From positions 124,001 to 188,000 of the forward strand of contig MKVQ01000001.1 in assembly GCA_001899635.1 (NCBI GenBank): a stretch of DNA of 64,000 bases, read 5' to 3'. Below are positions 50,800 through 58,481 of the stretch, piece after piece. This DNA comes from Myxococcales bacterium 68-20. GTDB lineage: Bacteria; Myxococcota_A; Polyangia; Polyangiales; Polyangiaceae. The notes beneath the pieces are model-generated. The model did not search any database and was not told the DNA's origin. It worked only from the letters and a program-made list of their open reading frames with translations. The position numbers and the translations under genes were made by a program. The stretch's first letter is position 1; each line of letters opens with the position of its first letter.

Positions 50800-50975
50800 C
50801 CGCTGTCTCCAGTTCCCGCGATGTCCCGCGATGCGAGGGGAGAGCCGCGTGGAGGCGTCGAGAGGCGGAGAGGGCGGCGGTGCGACGTTCGTGGAGGAGA
50901 ACGCTTGCCCTCGTGGCCTGCCGGCCTTCCCCACGAAGGCTCGTCAGAAGCGCTCGTCCGTCACCGGGCGGGCGC

Positions 50976-51167
50976 GCTCTCGGCAGGTCTTCGGACTCAC
51001 GAGCGCTGCGATCGTCACCGATCGCTTTCCTACCGGTCATCGCTTCCCAGGCGCAGGCGCCCAGTGCTTCGTGATGACTTTCGTTCTCGATTACCGCTGC
51101 GGGGCAGTCCCGGATTCACACCGGGTTCCCTTTTCAGCCCGTGGGACAGCAGCCCAACGAGCACCGA
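50976..51167 (-). promoter_or_regulatory. Cobalamin riboswitch, left-facing
   Basis: Minus-strand sequence shows AAGGGAACCCGGTGTGAATC, then GGGACTGCCCCGCAGCGGTA, a long P-arm region, and the B12 box GTGAGTCCGAAGACCTGCC. These are the full cobalamin aptamer landmarks in order; the exact P1 ends are approximate. It precedes the three-gene operon 50799-47937 and is expected to repress it when corrinoid is plentiful. Confidence 0.95.
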
Positions 51168-51228
51168 TAGCGAGCGACCGGATACTGCGGAGGGTCGAGG
51201 GTGTCAATCGGAGCGCGCGTCCTCTCGC

Positions 51229-51352
51229 GCACGCTGTTCGCTCGACGCTTCGTGCACGCTGTTCGCTCGACGTCGCGTGCTCGCTCATCGCTCGACGCTG
51301 CGAGCTCGTTCGTCGCGCGCATTCCTCGCTCATTCGTCGCTCGACGCATCGC
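51229..51352. repeat. 25-bp imperfect tandem repeat, five copies
   Basis: Copies start at 51229, 51254, 51279, 51304 and 51328; the shared core is TTCGCTCGACG or TCGCTCGACG, and copies 1 and 2 are identical over their first 19 bases. It lies in the 287-bp strip between the two divergent riboswitches, where both promoters must be. It does not look like protein-coding sequence. Confidence 0.75.
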
Positions 51353-51454
51353 CGCGGAGTCACACCGAGATCGTCGCGCTTCACGGCCGCGCGGTGCGTC
51401 GCTTCGCGACGTGTTCCTTGACGGACTTGCATCGTGCCTGTTACGGCACCGATC

Positions 51455-51598
51455 GCCATATGCCGTCGGTCCCGGTGGACTGACATTATGGGAATCCGGT
51501 GTGAATCCGGAGCTGCCCCGCAGCGGTAATGGTGAATGAGGCTGATTCTCTTTCGAGGATCGGTCGATTCCACCGAAGCCCGAAGACCTGGTGATGGC
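51455..51598 (+). promoter_or_regulatory. Cobalamin riboswitch, right-facing
   Basis: The leader has GGGAATCCGGTGTGAATCCG, GAGCTGCCCCGCAGCGGTAA, and the B12 box GAAGCCCGAAGACCTGG at 51574-51590. Outer ends GCCAT (51455-51459) and ATGGC (51594-51598) can pair in P1. It precedes the lipoprotein gene at 51786 with a further ~190-nt leader. Back to back with the riboswitch at 50976-51167. Confidence 0.95.
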
Positions 51599-51785
51599 CC
51601 GAGCCGACGTCTCTTCGACCGCTGGCTCGTGTTGTCTGGCTCTGCCTCGAGGGTAGGCATCCGGTCACCGAAGCGTGGTCGTACTTCGTGCACCACCGCC
51701 TGATCGCGGCGGACGCGTGGCTCTTCAGCCTCATCCGTAGAGAGCCGTCGCGCAGCAGGTCTCATCAACGATTGCGAGCGTTCTC

Positions 51786-53390
51786 ATGCGTGTTTCCCGA
51801 GGTGTTCTCGCGGCCTTCTCGTGCGTCGCGCTGCTTGCTTACGTGGGGTGTGGCGCGGCCGACGATGGCCAGCCCGGGGCGGACGGCGCCAATGGAGCGA
51901 ATGGAGCGAACGGGACGAACGGAGCAGACGGAACGAACGGAACGAACGGAACGAATGGAAAGAACGGGACGGACGGGACGAGCGGAACGAACGGAAAGAC
52001 GTCACTGATCGCGACGTCGGACGAGCCGGCGGGCGCGAATTGCCGCGAAGGCGGCAAGCGGATCGACACGGGGATCGACGCCAACGGAAACGGCGTCCTC
52101 GATCCGCAGGAGAAGGGCACGCCGACGTACGTCTGCAACGGAGCGGCGGGAGAGGCCGCAGAGGACGGCCTTTCGGCGCGCATCCGGACTTCGGCAGAGC
52201 TCGCGGGCAACCACTGCGCCTTCGGTGGCATCGCGATCGAGGTCGGCGTCGATGCGAACGGCAACGGCGTCCTCGACGACGGCGAGGTCGATGCCGGCGC
52301 GACCAAGTACATCTGCAACACCGCGCCGGCCTGGTCGGAGCTTGCCGCCCTCCCGTCCGTGACGACGGCCTACAGCTTCGCGCTCGCCGTCAACGAGGTC
52401 GACGATGGTGCGCGTCTCGGGTTCATGTTCGGCGACCCGGCCTACCGCCAGGCATTGACGGACGAAGGGCAGATCTGGGACGGCGGTGGCGTCTACAGCG
52501 GCCCGAACGTGTTCGCGGTCTACAACCTCCAAGGGTTCGGCGCTCAGTCGCGCTGGAAGGCGTACCAAGGCCGCTACACGCCGCAGTTCTACTCGTACTC
52601 GGAGCTCTCGTTCGACAACGGAAGCTCGTACTACACGACCAACTACTCGGCGTTCGGAGGTCTCGTCTCGGTCGTCAAGGACGGCGGCACGGGAACCTAC
52701 GCGCTCACGCCGGCCTACACAGGAAGCCGCGCGCACAGCGTCGCGTTCGTCGATCACGTCCTCTACGCGCTGATCGCGCAGAGGAACGTGGGACTGACGC
52801 TGTCGAGGTTCCCGGTCGCGAGCTTCGGCCAACTCTCGAATCTCTGGACCAACCTCGCGACGGTCGAAGCCGCGGCGACGAACGCGACCGCGCCGAAGCT
52901 GATCCGCGCGGGCAATACGCTCGTCGGCGCCTATCTCGCCGGTGGAAGGGCGAGCGTCCGGGCGACGTCCACGCCCGGCAGCGTCGCCCAGGCGTCGGAC
53001 TTCGTGGAGATCGGCAGCTGCGCAGACGCCACGCGCGTCGACGTCGCGTGGGCGGACTCGAAGCTCTACGTCGCCTGCGTCGCAGCGGACGGCGAGCTCA
53101 CCGTTCGCAGCGCCGCCATCGCCGACCTGAACGCGGTCGCGTGGACGCCGGTCGTCACCGGCGTCGTCGGTCCGGTGAGCGATCTCGATCTGTCGGGGCT
53201 CGGCACGCGTGTCTCGCTCGCCGTTCGTCAGGGCACCGCGGTGCGCGCGTACGCGTCGATTTCGGATGCTACGCCCTCGTTCGACGCCGTTCTCCCCGGG
53301 GCGTTCGATCTCCAGGTCGCCAAGGAGGGGCTCGTCCTCTCGGTGTGCGATCTGGCCGGCAACAAGACCGTTCGCACCTTCCTCCACTGA
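51786..53390 (+). CDS. B12-regulated lipoprotein with collagen-like repeat
   Basis: A 534-residue exported lipoprotein with lipobox LLAYVGCG (Cys at about 22). Next is a collagen-like Gly-x-x stretch (about 30-75) of GAN/GTN/GTD triplets. Two short repeats follow, TGIDANGNGVLDPQEKG and VGVDANGNGVLDDGEVDAG, which look like calcium-binding loops. The remaining ~380 residues form a beta-rich, propeller-like domain (SRAHSVAFVDHVLYALIAQR, TRVDVAWADSKLYVACVAAD) in which the blades lack catalytic residues. It follows a cobalamin riboswitch and ends at a strong terminator. Surface corrinoid capture is a reasonable but untested inference. Confidence 0.82.
   Translation: MRVSRGVLAAFSCVALLAYVGCGAADDGQPGADGANGANGANGTNGADGTNGTNGTNGKNGTDGTSGTNGKTSLIATSDEPAGANCREGGKRIDTGIDANGNGVLDPQEKGTPTYVCNGAAGEAAEDGLSARIRTSAELAGNHCAFGGIAIEVGVDANGNGVLDDGEVDAGATKYICNTAPAWSELAALPSVTTAYSFALAVNEVDDGARLGFMFGDPAYRQALTDEGQIWDGGGVYSGPNVFAVYNLQGFGAQSRWKAYQGRYTPQFYSYSELSFDNGSSYYTTNYSAFGGLVSVVKDGGTGTYALTPAYTGSRAHSVAFVDHVLYALIAQRNVGLTLSRFPVASFGQLSNLWTNLATVEAAATNATAPKLIRAGNTLVGAYLAGGRASVRATSTPGSVAQASDFVEIGSCADATRVDVAWADSKLYVACVAADGELTVRSAAIADLNAVAWTPVVTGVVGPVSDLDLSGLGTRVSLAVRQGTAVRAYASISDATPSFDAVLPGAFDLQVAKEGLVLSVCDLAGNKTVRTFLH
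51891..51998 (+). repeat. 9-bp tandem repeat encoding collagen-like triplets, 12 copies
   Basis: Twelve 9-bp units (consensus AACGGAACG, with variants AATGGAGCG, GACGGGACG) encode Gly-Thr-Asn/Gly-Ala-Asn/Gly-Thr-Asp triplets. Such stretches often vary in copy number between strains and would form a stalk on a surface protein. Confidence 0.9.
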
Positions 53391-53402
53391 GCCAGAAGCG
53401 CG

Positions 53403-53433
53403 AGCGCGTCCCCGGTCGACCTGGGGACGCGCT
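53403..53433 (+). terminator. Rho-independent-like terminator after the B12 lipoprotein gene
   Basis: GCGCGTCCCC pairs perfectly with GGGGACGCGC around GGTCGACCT, extended by an A-T pair, and is followed by TTCGTTTCG. It starts 13 bp after the stop at 53390. The DUF6580 gene 131 bp further on would then depend on read-through or its own promoter. Confidence 0.75.
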
Positions 53434-53563
53434 TCGTTTCGCTGTTCGCGTCATCGTCGATGCCTTGGCGTAGCGACGATGAACCGAGACCCGTGCTGCG
53501 CCGCCGAGCGGTGATGGCCCCGAACGAATCGACGAGCGATCGTCCCAACCACCTCAGGAATCC

Positions 53564-54109
53564 GTGATGCTCCCGACACTCCTCATCGCGCTCTGCGTCG
53601 TCCTTCGCATCGTCCCCCATCCGCCGAACTTCGCGCCCGTCGGCGCTACCGCGGTCTTTGCGGGTCGAACGATGAAGCCGGTGGCGGCGATCGCCGTGGT
53701 CCTCGTCGCGATGTTCGTCGGCGACGTCGCCCTCGCGTGGCTCCGGGGATATCCCGCCGTGAGCGCGGTCACACCCTTCGTCTACGCAGGGTTCATCGTC
53801 CAGGCGCTCCTTGGAATGGCGCTCCGAAAGCGACGTGGAGGCGCGCTCGCCGCTGCCGCGCTCGGCTCGTGCGCGTTCTTCCTGCTCTCGAACCTCGGAG
53901 TCTGGATCGGCGGAGCGATGTACTCCCACGACGCGAGCGGGCTCGCCGCTTGTTTCGTGGCAGCGATCCCGTTCTTCGGGGGCACGCTCCTCGGTGACAT
54001 CGTCTGGACCGCGATCTTGTCGCTCGCGTACCGACCGCTGGCCAGGCGGCTGGCAGCGCGCCCGGGCTGGGTGCCGGTTGCGGGCCGGGCGCTCGAGCCT
54101 GTCGTCTGA
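53564..54109 (+). CDS. DUF6580-type integral membrane protein, candidate B12-linked transporter
   Basis: A 181-residue polytopic membrane protein with about five helices. It starts LLIALCVVLRIVPHPPNFAP, followed by VGATAVFAGRTMKPVAAIAV, with helices such as FVYAGFIVQALLGMAL and SCAFFLLSNLGVWIGGAMY. The N-PPNFAPVGA motif and size match the DUF6580 family as I recall it. That family resembles ECF S-components and often lies near B12-regulated genes. No ECF A/T components are in the window. The distance to the riboswitch (over 1.9 kb, with a terminator between) leaves B12 control uncertain. Confidence 0.78.
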   Translation: MMLPTLLIALCVVLRIVPHPPNFAPVGATAVFAGRTMKPVAAIAVVLVAMFVGDVALAWLRGYPAVSAVTPFVYAGFIVQALLGMALRKRRGGALAAAALGSCAFFLLSNLGVWIGGAMYSHDASGLAACFVAAIPFFGGTLLGDIVWTAILSLAYRPLARRLAARPGWVPVAGRALEPVV

Positions 54110-54129
54110 GAGAGGTCGGCGTTGGCAGT

Positions 54130-54166
54130 CACGTGCTCGAGGGGCTCCTTCGCCCTCGAGCACGTG
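54130..54166. terminator. Bidirectional hairpin between convergent genes
   Basis: CACGTGCTCGAGGG and CCCTCGAGCACGTG form a perfect 14-bp stem with a 9-base loop in the 80-bp gap between the DUF6580 gene (ends 54109) and the enoyl-CoA hydratase gene (ends 54190). It is the strongest terminator-like structure in this part of the window. Confidence 0.75.
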
Positions 54167-54189
54167 CGAGATGACCCTGCGCCGACGTT

Positions 54190-54981
54190 TCAGCGCCCGG
54201 TGAAGCGCGGCGCGCGCTTCTCGGTCGCCGCGCGCAGGCCCTCGCCGAGATCGGCGCTTGCGTAGCTGAGCGCCTGTTCCCGAGCCTCGTGCGCGAGCGC
54301 GCGTGCGAGCGCAGCGCGGTCGATCCCGAGGGTGCGGTGCAGTCCGCGGATCGCCAGAGGCGCGGCGGACGCGATCTCGCGCGCGAGCAGGGCGGCGCGG
54401 CCACGCACCTCGCTCGTCGGCACCGCCTCGAGGGCGAGGCCGAGTCGCTGCGCCTCGCGTCCGTCGAAGCGTCGACCCGAGTAGAGCAGCTCCGCACCAC
54501 GCATCGCGCCAGCGCGTAGGGGCGCCAGGTATGTCGCGCCCATGCCGGGATGCAACCCGAGCTTCGCGAAGTTGAGCGCGAGCTTCGCGTCCTCGTCCAC
54601 CACGCAGAGGTCGCATGCCATCGCGACGCAGAGCCCGGCGCCGATCGCGGGCCCGTCGAGCGCGGCGATCGTCGGCACTGAGAGCGACGTGATCGACAGG
54701 TAGCGAGCGTAGAAGTCGAGCATGAACGACTCGGCCTCCGCCGCGCTCACGGTGCGCAGCCGCTCGAGCATCGCGAGATCGCCGCCGCCCGAAAACGCGC
54801 CACCCGCGCCGGTGAGCACCACCGCGCGTACCGTCTCGTCCTTCACCAGCTCGCGTACGCGTGCAGCGAGCGCGTCGCCGAGCTCCGGCGTCATCGCATT
54901 GCGGCGCCGCGCGTCGTCGAGGATCAGCGTGACGACGCCGTGCTCGTCGCGCTCGAGGTGGACCGTGGGCTCGTGGCTCAT
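54190..54981 (-). CDS. Enoyl-CoA hydratase/isomerase family (crotonase fold) protein
   Basis: A 263-residue protein starting MSHEPTVHLERDEHGVVTLI. The oxyanion-hole segments are LTGAGGAFSGGGDLAML and IAALDGPAIGAGLCVAMACD. In the region that carries the first catalytic Glu of true hydratases (FGxPE), this protein reads ALNFAKLGLHPGMG, with no acidic residue at that spot. A second Glu (AELLYSG) is present. The missing residue suggests another crotonase reaction, such as isomerase or hydrolase chemistry. It converges with the DUF6580 gene and reads away from the 21-bp repeat region. Confidence 0.88.
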   Translation of the reverse strand: MSHEPTVHLERDEHGVVTLILDDARRRNAMTPELGDALAARVRELVKDETVRAVVLTGAGGAFSGGGDLAMLERLRTVSAAEAESFMLDFYARYLSITSLSVPTIAALDGPAIGAGLCVAMACDLCVVDEDAKLALNFAKLGLHPGMGATYLAPLRAGAMRGAELLYSGRRFDGREAQRLGLALEAVPTSEVRGRAALLAREIASAAPLAIRGLHRTLGIDRAALARALAHEAREQALSYASADLGEGLRAATEKRAPRFTGR

Positions 54982-55161
54982 GCCGCAGGAGATACCACGG
55001 GCCCTCGCTCCGCCGAACCCACGGATCGCTCGAATGTCGCACCTCGCCGCGTGGCGCTGCGGCGAGGTTGCTCGGGCCCGGCCGAGAGGAGGTCCGCCGA
55101 GATGCGCCCGAGCTCGGACGAGCCCTACCGGCGCTCCCGCTCGCCGAACCGACGCTCCCCG

Positions 55162-55312
55162 ACGATGCACCTCTGCTCTCGCGCGATGCACCGCGGCTCG
55201 TGTGCGATACACCTCTGGTCCGGCGCGATGTACCTGGGCATCCTGTGCGATGCACCTCTGCTCCCGCGAGGTGCACTCGCGGTCCGTCACGATGGACCTC
55301 CGCTCGGAGGTC
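55162..55312. repeat. 21-bp direct repeat array, seven degenerate copies
   Basis: Copies of a motif like GCGATGCACCTCTGCTC start with their ATG at 55165, 55186, 55207 (ATA), 55228, 55250, 55271 and 55292. The spacing of 21-22 bp is two helical turns. The array fills the centre of the 433-bp gap between the divergent enoyl-CoA hydratase gene and the large lipoprotein gene. The rest of the gap shows nothing recognisable. The frames through it give spurious 7-residue protein repeats. Confidence 0.75.
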
Positions 55313-55414
55313 CTTTTCCGGCCCAGGTCGGATGCACCCGACGCAGGTAAGTCCGTGACCGAGCGTCGGAACGATGAATCCGACCACATGCGGGTGCGAT
55401 GCTATGTACGAGCG

Positions 55415-57184
55415 ATGCGCGCGCCGCTCTTTTACCGCTCGCTCGCGGGGGTCATGTGGGCGACCGCGTTGGCGGCGTGCGGTGCCGAGCCGCGGGAGCG
55501 GTTCTCCAATGTGGATGAGGAGGCGGGCGTCGAGCCGAGTCCGACGGGGTACTCCGACGCCGGGGCCGCCGCCGACCCGTGTGATCCGAGCTCTCTCGCG
55601 GAGCGCGGAGGCAGCGCCGGATGCCGTTTCCTCATGACCGCATCGACCTGGATCCCCGGCGATAGCTGGGTGCCGAGAGGGTGCTACGCGCTCGTCGTCT
55701 CGAACCCGTCGGACACTCCGGCGCGTCTTCGTCTGAGATTCAAGAGTCGAACCGCGGCGGACGCTCGCGAGGAGGACGCCGCTCCATACGCGCGGCGCAC
55801 GGTGTTCAACGGGCGAGGCGTCGAGTACCTGCCGCTCGAGGACGGGCTCGTCTCGCCCGCCGAGACGGTGGTCGTCTCGGCGCTCTTCCTGCCATTCTTG
55901 CCGTCAGAGGCGTGGATCGACAGCAACTCACGATGCCCAACCGCCGGGTTCGTCGAGAGCACCGATCCGGCCGCGCGTGACGAGCTCGTCTCCGCTGCGA
56001 TCGAGCTCGTCTCCGACACGCCCATCCTGGTCACGCAGATCTCGGCGTACGCACCGGCCGCGCTGGAGCGCGACACAGCGCCGATCTCCGCGTTCTCGCT
56101 CTTCCCGGTCCATCTCTGGGAGGAGCAGCCCGTCGAGACGGGGATCTTCAAGCCTGGCCTCCCCGCGGCGCTCCCCGCGATCGACGCGCCGTCCGCCGTG
56201 TGGCCCGGGCGCACCTTCGCGCTCGCCGCGTTCGACGACACACACGTCCTTCTGCCGACGCTGGACGGGCCCGCGCGAGCGATCACGCTCCAGCGCGGCG
56301 AGGTGTTCTCTCACACGACCAACGACGCGCTCGCCGGCCGGCCGGTGATCGCCGACAAGCCAGTCGGCCTCGTCACGTTCGCTCCGATGACGCTCATCGA
56401 CTGGGAGTACAGTCAGCCCTTCTTGGGTCACGACATGTCGCGCTCCTATAGCGTGGCGCTCCCCTCGTCGCTCTGGGGCTCCGAATACGTGGCCGCGCGC
56501 CACGCGAACCGCTGGGAGGAGCTCGCAGAGGCGCCGCTCTGGCGGATCCTCGGCGGCGCTGACGGTACGCTTCTCGAGTACGACCCCTATCGACCGGAGG
56601 GAGCGCCCGAGCGCGTCGGGAGAGGCGAGCTCGTGGTCTTCTTCGCCGACGCTCCGTTCTCGGTGCGGAGTCAGGACGACGCGCACCCCTTCTACTTCAG
56701 CGAGAGCATGACCGGCCCCCTGCATCAGCTCGACGTCCACGGGGTCGACATCAGCGGCGAGCCGGACCTCCGCGGCGGCGCCCTCACCGTCCACCAGCTC
56801 CCGACGTCGCGATGGCATCGTCGCTATCCCTTCTTCGCGCCGCTGGACTTTCCCAGTCACAGCGTCGTCCTCGTCCGGCCGCGCGGAGGTCCCGACGTCG
56901 TCCTCGACTGCGCCGGAACCGTCACCGGCTGGACGCCGGTCGGCGAGCGCTTCGAATATGCGCGCGTCCCGCTCACCGGACACCTCTACGAGCCCGTCGT
57001 CTATCCGGCTGGCACCTGTGAGGCGGGGCCACACTGGATCGAGAGCGAAGGCCCGTTCTCGGGCACCCTTTGGGGCTGGGGGAATCAAGAGACCGCCGTC
57101 GTCCTCGACAAGCTCTCCCCGGCAGCGTACGCGCTGCCGCTCCTCGGCGCGGATCGCGTCCAGCCTCGATCTTCCGGGAATTAG
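55415..57184 (+). CDS. Large exported lipoprotein, distantly IgGFc-binding-protein-like
   Basis: A 589-residue lipoprotein with signal SLAGVMWATALAACG (lipobox Cys at about 22). A short linker precedes a beta-rich protein with CYALVVSNPSDTPARLRLRF, SDTPILVTQISAYAP and ALAGRPVIADKPVGLVTFAP. The last motif recalls the 'SADKPI' pattern of the IgGFc-binding domains common in myxobacterial surface proteins, but the match is weak. I do not assign a function. An ATG at 55388 is an alternative start. Its promoter region contains the 21-bp repeat array. Confidence 0.75.
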   Translation: MRAPLFYRSLAGVMWATALAACGAEPRERFSNVDEEAGVEPSPTGYSDAGAAADPCDPSSLAERGGSAGCRFLMTASTWIPGDSWVPRGCYALVVSNPSDTPARLRLRFKSRTAADAREEDAAPYARRTVFNGRGVEYLPLEDGLVSPAETVVVSALFLPFLPSEAWIDSNSRCPTAGFVESTDPAARDELVSAAIELVSDTPILVTQISAYAPAALERDTAPISAFSLFPVHLWEEQPVETGIFKPGLPAALPAIDAPSAVWPGRTFALAAFDDTHVLLPTLDGPARAITLQRGEVFSHTTNDALAGRPVIADKPVGLVTFAPMTLIDWEYSQPFLGHDMSRSYSVALPSSLWGSEYVAARHANRWEELAEAPLWRILGGADGTLLEYDPYRPEGAPERVGRGELVVFFADAPFSVRSQDDAHPFYFSESMTGPLHQLDVHGVDISGEPDLRGGALTVHQLPTSRWHRRYPFFAPLDFPSHSVVLVRPRGGPDVVLDCAGTVTGWTPVGERFEYARVPLTGHLYEPVVYPAGTCEAGPHWIESEGPFSGTLWGWGNQETAVVLDKLSPAAYALPLLGADRVQPRSSGN

Positions 57185-57232
57185 GGTGCGGATACAATCG
57201 ACGAATCCGACCAAATTCGACGCGTACATCTG

Positions 57233-57258
57233 CGGGTGGTTGGGGCGCGAGCCCCAAC
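57233..57258 (-). repeat. Dispersed intergenic repeat, copy B, with terminator-like hairpin
   Basis: On the minus strand it reads GGGGCTCGCGCCCCAACCAC, matching the copies at 32105 and 63249. Here it also forms an 8-bp hairpin, GTTGGGGC/GCCCCAAC with loop GCGA. It lies after the lipoprotein stop (57184) and just beyond the recX stop (57282, minus strand), so it may terminate both. Confidence 0.6.
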
Positions 57259-57281
57259 TTGCTTCAATGACGTAGCTGCGT

Positions 57282-57932
57282 TCAGTCGCGGAGCCGCGCT
57301 TCCGCGAGGCGCTCTTCGGCCTGTTCGCGGTCCATTCCGAGCGCGCGCTCGCACGTGCTCCAGCCGAAGCCCGCACGCGCCATGGCGGCGAGAGCCTTCT
57401 GCTTGCTCTTCTGGTCTTGCGTGTCCGTCTCTCTCGCGTACGGGCCGATTCGGCGCTTCCTCGCGAACGCGATCGCGGCATCGAGCTCGGTGCCGGCGTC
57501 GCTCGGTATGGCCTCGCGCGCGGTCTCGGCGTCGACCCCCTTCGCAGCAAGATGAGCGGAGATCGCGCGGCGGGAGCGGCCCGCGCGCGAGAGGCTCCGC
57601 GCGCGTGACTTCGCGTATGCGGCGTCGTTGATCAGGCCGACTTCGCGGAAGCGGGCGACGATCGCTTCGATCGACTCGCGGCAGCTCGCCAGATCGGCGG
57701 CGACGAGCTCGGGGTCTCGCTGGGCGCGGCCGGCCTTCCGCGCCCAGGTCGCGATCTTGCGATCGAGCACGCGTCCGAGCGTGGCGGCGGTCGCCGCGCT
57801 CCGCGCGAGGTAGGCGAGCGCGGCTTCGTGGAGGACGTCCCGCGTCGGCACCGGCCCGGGATCCGCGTTGCGGTCGCGCGAGCGTGCCTTCGCGGCTTCC
57901 TTCTTGGCAGCGCCGCTCCAGCCGGTCGTCAT
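57282..57932 (-). CDS. recX: RecX-family regulatory protein
   Basis: A 216-residue protein of tandem helical modules that in the family binds and inhibits RecA filaments. RecX landmarks are VGLINDAAYAKSRARSLSRA, GRSRRAISAHLAAKGVD and LAAMARAGFGWSTCERAL. A ~45-residue basic N-terminal extension (KKEAAKARSRDRN) precedes the core, longer than in E. coli RecX (166 residues). recA is not in the window, so this copy is away from the usual recA-recX pairing. It is divergent from the small exported protein at 58041. Confidence 0.88.
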   Translation of the reverse strand: MTTGWSGAAKKEAAKARSRDRNADPGPVPTRDVLHEAALAYLARSAATAATLGRVLDRKIATWARKAGRAQRDPELVAADLASCRESIEAIVARFREVGLINDAAYAKSRARSLSRAGRSRRAISAHLAAKGVDAETAREAIPSDAGTELDAAIAFARKRRIGPYARETDTQDQKSKQKALAAMARAGFGWSTCERALGMDREQAEERLAEARLRD

Positions 57933-58040
57933 CGAAGGATCCTCGTCGCCAGGCGTGACATCGAGTCCTCTGCTACTCTCGCGGCGAGCGCGCGAGAAGC
58001 CTCTTCGACCCGCGAAGCGCCGCTCACGAAGGAGTCCGTC

Positions 58041-58448
58041 ATGATCGAGATCCGCCTCCGTGCTGCTGCGTCGAACCCGGCGTCGCGCCCCTGGCGTCGG
58101 GGCATCTCGCTCGCCGCGCTCGCGCTTGGCGTCGTCGCGCCGGTCGCTACGAGCCGCGCGCAGGATGCCGCCCCGGCCCTGCGGTCGGCGACGCAGGAGC
58201 TCGCGGACGTGCGGGCGCTGAAGGTGGTGACCATCGACGGCGGCAAGGCGGTTGCGATCGACGGCGGCGAGTCGATCTCGATCACGTCGGGAGCGGCGAG
58301 CATCACGATGAAGAAGGACGGGACGATCGTCATCAAGGGGACCGACGTCGTCATCGACCGTGCGAACGAGGTGACGACGACCCCGGCGAACGGCGCGCCG
58401 CCGTGCACGCAGACGCCGCGTGGATCTCGGATGTCCGAGATCTTCTGA
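58041..58448 (+). CDS. Small exported protein resembling a VgrG/gp5 C-terminal tip
   Basis: A 135-residue protein with ribosome site GAAGGAG and a cleavable signal peptide (ISLAALALGVVAPVATSRAQ). The mature part contains GGKAVAIDGGESISITSG, then ITMKKDGTIVIKGTDVVIDR, the 8-residue beta-strand rhythm found in the triple-stranded needle at the C-terminus of T6SS VgrG and phage gp5. Here it is linked to a Sec signal, which is unusual for T6SS spikes; no other T6SS gene is near. It probably forms a trimeric beta-helix outside the cytoplasm. Function unknown. Confidence 0.72.
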   Translation: MIEIRLRAAASNPASRPWRRGISLAALALGVVAPVATSRAQDAAPALRSATQELADVRALKVVTIDGGKAVAIDGGESISITSGAASITMKKDGTIVIKGTDVVIDRANEVTTTPANGAPPCTQTPRGSRMSEIF

Positions 58449-58481
58449 GCGTCGAGGCGACGACCGGCAGCGCCTCGGCGC

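Noticed and set aside
51229-51352. A CRISPR array
   Set aside because: Repeats are directly abutting with no unique spacers, and no cas genes are nearby; the same applies to the array at 55162-55312.
58041-58448. A type VI secretion component
   Set aside because: It has a Sec signal peptide and no T6SS gene is in the window.
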